Source: Bacteroidales bacterium
GTDB taxonomy: Bacteria > Bacteroidota > Bacteroidia > Bacteroidales > WCHB1-69
Direction of reading: 5' to 3'
NCBI GenBank assembly: GCA_017395245.1
Contig: JAFPVR010000004.1
Coordinates: 1 to 49,724 of the forward strand
DNA: 49,724 nucleotides
The position numbers and the translations under genes were made by a program. Positions 25,454 to 33,000 of this stretch are shown one piece after another (position 1 is the stretch's first letter; each line of letters starts with the position of its first letter). The notes below the pieces were generated by a model. It saw only the letters and a list, made by a program, of their open reading frames with translations. It did no database searches and was not told the DNA's origin.

Positions 25454-26044
25454 TTACAATAATTTCAAAGCCTTCTTAATAAGTTCTTCTACAGTTAGTT
25501 GGATACCTTCAGCTTTGATGATTTTATCCAAAACAGTTTCCGCGCCGGACTTGGGGAAGCCAAGTGCGACAAGAGCGGATAACGCTTCAAACTTGTTATT
25601 ATTGTATGCGACGTTAATTTTTGTTGCGTCGGCCCAGGAAGCCTTCTTCGCTTTGTCTTTCAATTCAATGACCACGCGCTGTGCAGTCTTCGCCCCGATG
25701 CCCTTCACCGACTGGATAGCCTTGACATCCTCGGTGGCGATGGCGTTGAGCACTTCGCCCACACTCATGGACGAAAGGATGAGCCGCGCGGTGTTCGGAC
25801 CGATGCCGTTGACCGTGATCAGCAATTTGAAGAGCTCGCGTTCCTCCTCGGTGGCGAAACCGTACAGCACCTGCGCATCCTCCTTCACGATGAAATGCGT
25901 GAGCAGCCGCACCTCCTTCAAATCCTTGATTTCGGAAAATGTGGCCAACGAGATGTTGATACAGTACCCCACCCCACCGGCCGTCTCAATGACGACGTAC
26001 GCGGGATTCACCTCTTCAATTCTGCCTTTTATGTGGTTTATCAT
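25454..26044 (-). CDS. ruvA: Holliday junction branch migration protein RuvA
   Basis: The DNA-binding subunit of the RuvAB helicase, which moves Holliday junctions during recombination and repair. The 196-residue length is typical. Visible are the N-terminal OB-fold (MINHIKGRIEEVNPAYVVIE), the acidic-pin region around residues 55-60, two helix-hairpin-helix motifs (LITVNGIGPNTARLIL and IQSVKGIGAKTAQRVVIELKDK) and the C-terminal RuvB-binding domain (ALSALVALGFPKSGAETVLDKI). It has a TAnnTTTG promoter and runs into sprA 15 bases downstream. Confidence 0.97.
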   Translation of the reverse strand: MINHIKGRIEEVNPAYVVIETAGGVGYCINISLATFSEIKDLKEVRLLTHFIVKEDAQVLYGFATEEERELFKLLITVNGIGPNTARLILSSMSVGEVLNAIATEDVKAIQSVKGIGAKTAQRVVIELKDKAKKASWADATKINVAYNNNKFEALSALVALGFPKSGAETVLDKIIKAEGIQLTVEELIKKALKLL

Positions 26045-26062
26045 CTTCTAAAAAATAAGCGG

Positions 26063-26070
26063 CAAAGATA
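26063..26070 (-). promoter_or_regulatory. -7 promoter element for ruvA-sprA
   Basis: TATCTTTG on the minus strand, about 19 bases upstream of the ruvA ATG. Confidence 0.75.
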
Positions 26071-26093
26071 CAAAAATTAGGGCTCCCTCCGTG

Positions 26094-28208
26094 TCAGAAT
26101 TTTCGGTCGCCGGTGAAGGTGAACGGGATGCCATATTCATGGCAGAAATCGCGCCATTTTTCCACGTAAAACGGGGTATTTGAGCCATCCGCGATGACCT
26201 CCCGGAAGGGCATCAGCGCCATCATCTCCTCGGGCGGCAGCCTCGGGTTTTGGCGCAAAAGCAGGCAATCGACCCGCAAAGTGTCACAACAGAGCCCTTC
26301 CCAAAGTTTTTCCTTGTGGGTGAGCAGATAATAGGTTCTGCCGTCGAACTGGATGAAATTGCCGCGCTTGCAGAGAAAAGGTGTGTCAAACGCCACGGTG
26401 TCGATGGGCACCACCCTCCCGTGCAACCGGTGTTTCCGCGCATGGTTGCGGATATTGTACTGATACAGCTTGTCGTCCTCATTGCGCAGGGAATCCGACA
26501 GCCAAACCGTCTGCCCGTGCCAGTTAAACTCCAACACGCTGCATTTTCGGACGTGATATGCCAAAAACACTGTTTCGCGGGCCAGCACAAGCTTTTTCAC
26601 CCCAAAAGAGACGCAAAACAGGGTGAACAACATGCCGGTTGCCCAGAAAACCCGTCGGTTTCTTCGGTAAAGCAGATAACAGATACCGCCTATAACGCCG
26701 TATAACAGCCACATTTGCACAACGTGGAAGTCGATGTTTTCCGTCACCGAATGGGGCAGCCCTTCTATGAAGGTGATAAGGGTGTTCATGATTCGGATTT
26801 CCATCGTCAAGAGCCACGTCAAGTATTTGGGTATGAGCGGGATAAACGAAATTGGAAGTAATGCGACCCCGGTGATGATGACAACAAAAGAGAGCGCAAT
26901 GACGCTGAGGTTGGAAAGCATGAAGTAGTTAGGGAACTGCGCAAAATAGTAGATGGAGATGGGCGAGGTGCCGAGCTGGGCGGCCACGGAAACGGTCAGC
27001 AGTTCCCAAAAGTAGTTGCCGATGCGGGTGCGACAATGATAAACGGCGGCCAGTTTCGGCTGGAACAGCACAATGCCCGCCACCGCGAGATAACTCAGCT
27101 GGAAACTCACCTCAAACAATAACAACGGGTTGATTACGAGTAAGATAAAAGCCGACGCAAAGAGACTGTGGAAGACATTGGTGTTCCTTCGCAGCTGCTG
27201 CCCGACGGCCACGAAGGTGAACATAGTGGCCGAGCGCGTCACCGAAGGGGCAAGACCGGTAATATGCGCATACAACCATATAACCAGCATCACCAGAACG
27301 ATTTTGAGAATCCGCGAGGTGCGGAAGTAATCCAGTGGCTTCAGCAAGAAGTTGACAATCATGAAGATAATGCCGACATGCATGCCCGACACACAGAGAA
27401 TGTGGCTCACCCCCGCAGAGGAGTAGGAGGCTTTCAGCTCGGGGTCGAGGGTGTCGTCATCGCCGAGAAGGATGGCCTTGAGAATATCGAGTTCATCGCC
27501 GCTCATGCCCGCGTGTATGTAGATATCCGTCAGGCGGTTGCGAGCCTGTTGCGCAAGAAACTTCAGCCGGTTGGCGGGCCGATGCCCGATACACTGCCAA
27601 CCGCCCTCTCGCACGAAACCGGAGTAGTAGATGCCGCGCCGCCGCATATACCGTTGGTTGTCGAAGGCATCGGGGTTGCAGGGCGGCGCAATGCGGGAGA
27701 GGTCGGCATGGACAAACAGCAGATCGCCGTAGCGCAGACTGTCGGTCGAGGCCGACGGCTGCAAATAAAGCAACACTTTCCCGTCAATCGATTTTCTGTC
27801 AACGGCTTTTTCGTCAACTGCTTGCTCGTTTATCGCTTTCCTGTCAAGGAATTGCAGCATCTCAGCCTCCACTTTCACGCTCTTTTCGCGCGGGGTGGGT
27901 TCCGCCGCGACACGCACTATCCAGTCGGCGTTTGCCTCCATCGCTTCATCCGGGATTTTCGGATGGAAATGGCTGTTGGTCAGAGCGATGCCGACCATTA
28001 CGAACGCCGCGCACATCCCGATCGTCTGCACCACCCGCCAGCGGTATGCCTTGACGAACGTCAGTGCAACAACCAGCAGGAAACTCGCGACCGAAACCCA
28101 CCAAAGCGTCCGGCAAACCCTATCTGGGAAGTCCCCGAAATAGGCGATGAGTATGCCAACGACATACGGAAGCAACAATTTCACAATGGGGTAGTTTTCG
28201 ATTTTCAT
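26094..28208 (-). CDS. comEC: ComEC/Rec2-family DNA uptake channel
   Basis: A 704-residue polytopic membrane protein of the natural-competence channel family. The N-terminal region has two or three hydrophobic segments followed by the DUF4131-type soluble part (residues about 95-220); the competence core shows ILLGDDDTLDPELKASYSSAGVSHILCVSGMHVGIIFMIV and AHITGLAPSVTRSATMFTFVAVGQ, then further membrane segments. The C-terminal about 170 residues do not show the metallo-beta-lactamase HxHxDH motif found in many ComEC proteins, so this is the shorter form common in Bacteroidota. It has its own promoter at 28292. Confidence 0.88.
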   Translation of the reverse strand: MKIENYPIVKLLLPYVVGILIAYFGDFPDRVCRTLWWVSVASFLLVVALTFVKAYRWRVVQTIGMCAAFVMVGIALTNSHFHPKIPDEAMEANADWIVRVAAEPTPREKSVKVEAEMLQFLDRKAINEQAVDEKAVDRKSIDGKVLLYLQPSASTDSLRYGDLLFVHADLSRIAPPCNPDAFDNQRYMRRRGIYYSGFVREGGWQCIGHRPANRLKFLAQQARNRLTDIYIHAGMSGDELDILKAILLGDDDTLDPELKASYSSAGVSHILCVSGMHVGIIFMIVNFLLKPLDYFRTSRILKIVLVMLVIWLYAHITGLAPSVTRSATMFTFVAVGQQLRRNTNVFHSLFASAFILLVINPLLLFEVSFQLSYLAVAGIVLFQPKLAAVYHCRTRIGNYFWELLTVSVAAQLGTSPISIYYFAQFPNYFMLSNLSVIALSFVVIITGVALLPISFIPLIPKYLTWLLTMEIRIMNTLITFIEGLPHSVTENIDFHVVQMWLLYGVIGGICYLLYRRNRRVFWATGMLFTLFCVSFGVKKLVLARETVFLAYHVRKCSVLEFNWHGQTVWLSDSLRNEDDKLYQYNIRNHARKHRLHGRVVPIDTVAFDTPFLCKRGNFIQFDGRTYYLLTHKEKLWEGLCCDTLRVDCLLLRQNPRLPPEEMMALMPFREVIADGSNTPFYVEKWRDFCHEYGIPFTFTGDRKF

Positions 28209-28291
28209 AGTTCAAAAGTTTTAACAACAAATTGTTTTTCAACGCCTTATAATAAACATTTTGTTTATGGTTATAAACTATTTTCACGATG

Positions 28292-28299
28292 CAAAGATA
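28292..28299 (-). promoter_or_regulatory. -7 promoter element for comEC
   Basis: TATCTTTG on the minus strand, 84 bases upstream of the comEC ATG. Confidence 0.7.
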
Positions 28300-28366
28300 C
28301 GACAAATCATTCACAGGCAAACTGCCTGCAAACAATTTTATCAACAATGGAAAGAGAAATTAAAGA

Positions 28367-28894
28367 CTACTGGTTGAGGTACAACTCCACCAGCCCTTCC
28401 GGCGTGGAGACGTGCAGGGTCTTGTTCTCGCGGTCAACCTGCGTGACGAACTGCTGCGAGGCGGGGATGAGGATTTCCGTGCCGTCATGATCGACCTGCA
28501 TGAGCGGGTTGTTGGCCAGTTCGAGGAAATCCTTGCAAACGCCGATTTCGCCCAAGCGCTCGTCAACCACCTTGAAACCAGTCACTTCGTGGAAATAGAA
28601 ACGATTGCCGGTAAGTTTGGGCAGACTGCTGAGCGGCAGGTAGAGCTCGGTCTGGGCAAACTCGCGGACATTGTCGATGTCGACCTCCTGCAATTTGATG
28701 ATGAACTGGTTGTTGCCCTTGTATTGCAGCCGTTCAACCATATAGGGCAGCATTTCGCCGTCGGTTTCGATGAATACGGCGGGGAGGTCGAGGTAGCGTT
28801 CGCAGTCATCGACATCAAAAAAGGCACACAACTCGCCTTTCAGTCCGAAAGGTTTCGTTAGTGTGCCTAAATAGTAGTAGTTTTTGTCAGCCAT
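28367..28894 (-). CDS. rimM: Ribosome maturation factor RimM
   Basis: Binds S19 and helps assemble the 30S head domain. The protein is 175 residues: the N-terminal RimM domain (YYYLGTLTKPFGLKGELCAFF, containing the family G-T-L-T-K-P-F-G-L-K-G-E stretch) is followed by the PRC-barrel domain (RFYFHEVTGFKVVDERLGEIG to LIPASQQFVTQVDRENKTLHV). The start at 28894 gives the family N-terminus; the longer open frame upstream is an artefact of overlap with rpsP. It begins 14 bases after the rpsP stop, forming the classic rpsP-rimM operon. Confidence 0.95.
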   Translation of the reverse strand: MADKNYYYLGTLTKPFGLKGELCAFFDVDDCERYLDLPAVFIETDGEMLPYMVERLQYKGNNQFIIKLQEVDIDNVREFAQTELYLPLSSLPKLTGNRFYFHEVTGFKVVDERLGEIGVCKDFLELANNPLMQVDHDGTEILIPASQQFVTQVDRENKTLHVSTPEGLVELYLNQ

Positions 28895-28907
28895 AAGGCG
28901 GAAAAAA

Positions 28908-29486
28908 CTATTCGGCGGCCGGTTGTTCGGCCTCGGCTGCGGGAGCTGCGGCGGCCTCTTCAGCAGCGGCCTCGGCGGCTGCGGCTTCAGCGGCTTCCTG
29001 CGCGGCCTTGGCCTGCGCAGCGGCGATCTCGGCGGCCTTGGCGGCGACCTTCGCGGAGATGGCCTCGCGGACCTTCGTCTCAGCGGCAAGGCGCTCCTTC
29101 ACGACTTTGCGTTTGGCCTCACGCTCGGCGTTCTCCACGTCTTTCAGCTTGGAGTTCTTCTCCTGCTTCCAGGCGTCGAATTTGCGCTGGGCCTCGTTCT
29201 CGCTGAATGCGCCCTTGGCGACACCGCCTCTGAGGTGTTTCATCAAATAGACACCTTCGCGTTTGAGAATCGCACGGGCGGTGTCGGAGGGAGTGGCGCC
29301 CACTTCCAGCCAATACAACGCTCTGTCGAAATTGATGTTGAGGGTTGCGGGATTGGTCAGGGGGTTGTAGGTACCCAGGTCCTCGATGAATCGTCCGTCA
29401 CGGGGTGCTCGACCATCCGCAATTACAAGGTGGTAGAAGGGTTGGTTCTTCTTACCGCGTCTTTGTAATCTGATTCTTGTTGCCAT
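28908..29486 (-). CDS. rpsP: 30S ribosomal protein S16 with long Ala/Glu C-terminal extension
   Basis: The first about 85 residues are a normal S16 (MATRIRLQRRGKKNQPFYHL, ADGRAPRDGRFIEDLGTYNP, GATPSDTARAILKREGVYLMKHL). Then come about 105 further residues, first a Lys/Glu-rich helix (AFSENEAQRKFDAWKQEKNS), then an almost pure Ala/Glu tail. Such extensions are usual in Bacteroidota S16 and may bind at the ribosome surface. The Ala-rich codons produce long spurious open frames on both strands. Promoter at 29523. Confidence 0.97.
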   Translation of the reverse strand: MATRIRLQRRGKKNQPFYHLVIADGRAPRDGRFIEDLGTYNPLTNPATLNINFDRALYWLEVGATPSDTARAILKREGVYLMKHLRGGVAKGAFSENEAQRKFDAWKQEKNSKLKDVENAEREAKRKVVKERLAAETKVREAISAKVAAKAAEIAAAQAKAAQEAAEAAAAEAAAEEAAAAPAAEAEQPAAE

Positions 29487-29522
29487 AATACATTAATTTT
29501 TAGGGGTTAAAAAAATCGGCGG

Positions 29523-29530
29523 CAAAAATA
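29523..29530 (-). promoter_or_regulatory. -7 promoter element for rpsP-rimM
   Basis: TATTTTTG on the minus strand, 37 bases upstream of the rpsP ATG. Confidence 0.7.
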
Positions 29531-29635
29531 CACTTTTTTGGGATACAAACAGTTGGGGGAAGAAAAAAGACTTGAGACGGGAGACTTAAGACTTTGGGGG
29601 TTGCTGCTACTGGTGTATTTTCGTGACTTTCCGGA

Positions 29636-29707
29636 GGAGATTCCGCTCGCTCACTGCGTTCGCGGCGCACCATTCCGCAAGGCACGAAGTGCCGAAGCGG
29701 AATCTCC
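29636..29707. repeat. 72-bp inverted-repeat element (REP/MITE-like)
   Basis: Perfect 11-bp terminal inverted repeats (GGAGATTCCGC at 29636-29646 and GCGGAATCTCC at 29697-29707) enclose a GC-rich 50-bp middle that itself contains GGCAC/GTGCC. It lies in the divergent space between rpsP and the restriction enzyme gene. A heptamer-like stretch lies at 29570-29592. Confidence 0.75.
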
Positions 29708-29740
29708 ACCATTTTTTCAACCGTGTATTCGAAATTTATG

Positions 29741-29748
29741 TACTTTTG
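29741..29748 (+). promoter_or_regulatory. -7 promoter element upstream of the type ISP gene
   Basis: TACTTTTG; if used, the leader of the restriction enzyme mRNA would be about 280 nt and would include the long hairpin at 29849-29959. Confidence 0.6.
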
Positions 29749-29848
29749 CCCTCGTAAAAATGTGTAAGAACCAAACTTATTTTGAGTATTAGTAGAAAGA
29801 GATAGACTTATTGTAATTTTTTGATATAAAGCGTTTTTGCTTTTCAAG

Positions 29849-29959
29849 TAATCGGAAATCGGCAAATTTTCACTTTACTACGCAAGAAAGCAAAGATGCT
29901 CACGGTTTTATCCGTGGGCTTTCTTGTTTGTAGTAAAGGTTTTGCCGAACCTCCGATTA
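29849..29959 (+). other. 111-bp rod-like hairpin in the restriction gene leader
   Basis: Five nested perfect helices read by eye: TAATCGG/CCGATTA (29849-29855, 29953-29959), CGGCAAA/TTTGCCG (29860-29866, 29941-29947), CTTTACTAC/GTAGTAAAG (29873-29881, 29930-29938), CAAGAAAGC/GCTTTCTTG (29883-29891, 29918-29926) and CACGG/CCGTG (29901-29905, 29912-29916). That is 37 base pairs separated by small internal loops. It may be a leader RNA structure, a separate small RNA, or a non-autonomous mobile element. Confidence 0.65.
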
Positions 29960-30035
29960 GACAAGAGTTCACGGATTTCTTTTTGTGATGCTTGAAAGGC
30001 GGAGACGCCCGGACAAATTGAAAAAAACAAGCATC

Positions 30036-33000
30036 ATGAGCAATTTCCACACCGTAATCGACCGTTATCGCAACCTTTCTTTCTCGGAAGCCGACAAAGG
30101 CAACCGCTTTGAACGCCTTATGCAGGCCATGCTCCGCACGATACCGCCCTACAGTGACGAACTGTTGCAGGTCTGGTTGTGGGGCGAGTTTCCCTTCCGC
30201 CAAAGCATCTCGCTGCACGATACTGGCATAGATCTTGTGGCACATACCGCCTCCGGCGACTATTGGGCAATCCAGTGCAAGTGCTATCGCGCCAACGCCC
30301 GAATCGACAAGGAAAGTGTGGACACCTTCCTTTCCACCTCGGCGAGAGCCTTTACCGATGAAAACGGGGCAAAACGGTATTTCAGCCAACGGATGTGGAT
30401 TGACACCACCGATGGCGGATTCACTGCACATGCCGCCGAGAGCTTTACCAACCAGGCCATCCCCGCCATGGTGCTGCATTTGACAGAGCTGGCCGAAATG
30501 CCGATAGATTGGGAGGAGTTAGACAAGGGCATCTCCGGCGAGAAAGCCATCACTGAACACAAGGAGCTGAAACCCCACCAGCAGGAGGCCCTCGACGATG
30601 CATTGAAGCACTACGCTGACCACGACCGCGGCAAGCTCATCATGGCATGCGGCACCGGCAAGACCTTTACCGCCCTTCGCATCGCTGAAGCTATAGGAGC
30701 GCACGCTTCCAGCGTGCAAATAGGAGAACACACCTCCAACATGCGTGACACCAAAATCCTCTTTCTCGTCCCCAGCATCGCCCTGCTTGGCCAAGTACTG
30801 AGGGCGTGGTGCTTCGACGCGAAGAAGCCCATCCGTCCGATGTGCGTATGCTCCGACCGCGAAGTGTCGCGCACACACACAAAAGACGACGACCAAAACC
30901 TTACCATGATTGAAGAACTGGCCTGGCCCGCCTCTACCGATGTGGAACAGATTGTACACCAGTATCATGCGTTGCAGCAAGATTCACGTGATGGTATGTT
31001 GGTCGTGTTCTCCACCTACCAAAGCATCGAGCGGGTGGCGACAGCGCAGCGCGAACTGAATGATGAGCTCATCTTCGACCTCATCATCTGCGATGAGGCG
31101 CACCGCACGACTGGTGTCACACTCAAGGGCGAAGACGAGAGCGCGTTCGTGCGGGTCCACGACAACGACTTCATCCGCGCCCGCAAACGTATGTACATGA
31201 CCGCCACACCGCGTCTTTATAAGGAGGCCGACCAAAAACGCGCCCGCGAGAACGAGGCCTACCTTTGCAGTATGGACGACACCGCCCTCTATGGTGAGGA
31301 ATTCCACCGGCTTGGTTTTGGCGAGGCGGTGGGCAAAAAACTCCTAAGCGATTACAAAGTGCTGATTCTCAATGTCGAACCGGAAGATGTCAGTTCTAAA
31401 ATGCAACAAGTGTTGGCGGGTTTCGATGAAGTGACCCAAAAGGAGGTGGATACCGATGACATGGCCAAGCTCATCGGATGCATTAATGCGTTGAGCAAGC
31501 GGAGCCGTCATGATAATAAACTGCTTCGCGAGGTGGATCCCCAGCCTATGCACCGCGCCGTAGCCTTCTGCCAGAATATCAAGGTGAGCAAGGCCGTGGC
31601 CTCCGCTTTCAACATCTGTGGGGAAGCCTACTACGAGACGCTCACCGAGCAGGAACGCGAGGGACTGGTGCATGTCACGGCTGAACATGTGGACGGGAGT
31701 ATGGGCGCGGCCGTGCGCGAGCGCAAACTCGACTGGTTGAAACGCACCCGTACCGATGGCCTCGACTGCCATCTGCTCAGCAATGTGCGCTGCCTGAGCG
31801 AAGGGGTCGATGTGCCGTCGTTGGATGCTGTCATCTTCCTCTCCGCCAAGAACTCGCAAGTGGATGTGGTGCAGAGTGTGGGTCGCGTGATGCGCGTTGC
31901 CGAAGGCAAGAAATACGGCTATATCATCATTCCCATTGTGGTACCGAGCGACGTGAATCCGGAGGAAGCTTTGGACAACAACAAAACCTACGCCGTGGTA
32001 TGGGACATCCTCAACGCCCTCCGTGCCCACGATGACCGCTTCAATGCGATGGTCAACAAGTTGGAACTCAATAAGCAACGTCCTGATACCGTGCAGATTA
32101 TCCGTCCAGGTAGTCGCATGATTGGGCGGGGTGCCGCCTATCCGGTCCCGGAAGAGGATGGGGCCTTACCCAAGGTGGAGGAGGAACGGGCTGGGTATCA
32201 GACCGCTTTGGATCTGCGTTTTGAAACGCTGCAGAATGTTATCTTCGCCCGTATGGTGCAGAAGGTGGGCAGCAAACGGTATTGGGAGCAGTGGGCTGGC
32301 GACGTGGCGAAGATTGCGGAGAAGCATATTGAGCAGATTAACAAGCTGATAGCCGAAGATACTAAAGCGCGTAAGGCTTTCGACGGGTTCATGAGAGGCT
32401 TGCACAAAGACATCAACCCGGCGGTGACGGAAGCGGCTGCAGTGGAGATGCTGGCTCAGCATATCATCACGCAGCCCGTGTTCGAAGCTCTGTTCGAAAA
32501 CTACGCTTTTGCCGAGTACAACCCCGTAAGCAAGGCTATGAACCGCATCGTGAAGCTGCTCAACGACCAAATGGACGAGTCCGACCATAAGAGTCTGGAA
32601 AAGTTCTATGACCACGTGCGGGAGAGCGTGAAAGGCATCGACAACGCCGAATCGAAGCAGAAAATAGTGGTGGAACTGTATGACAAGTTCTTCTCCACGG
32701 CTTTCCCGAAAGTGAAAGAGCAGTTGGGCATCGTCTATACTCCCGTGGAGGTAGTCGATTTCATCATTCACAGCGTGGAGCACGTGCTGAACGAGCATTT
32801 CGGACGCTCCCTCAACGACCGCAACGTCAGGATTATAGATCCGTTCACCGGCACGGGCACCTTCATCACGCGACTCTTGCAGAGTGGTATCATCAAAGAC
32901 TTGGAATACAAGTACAAACACGAGATTTTTGCCAACGAGATTGTGCTGTTAGCCTATTACATCGCCAGCGTAAATATTGAAAACGTCTATCACGACCTGG

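Noticed and set aside
27168-28490. 440-residue open frame antisense to comEC
   Set aside because: Shadow of comEC running into the rimM end; no start signals or family resemblance.
29500-29865. 121-residue minus-strand frame upstream of rpsP
   Set aside because: It crosses the rpsP promoter and the 72-bp inverted-repeat element; the peptide is unlike a protein.
29849-30036. Known riboswitch upstream of the restriction enzyme
   Set aside because: No ligand-binding core that I recognise; only nested helices are visible.
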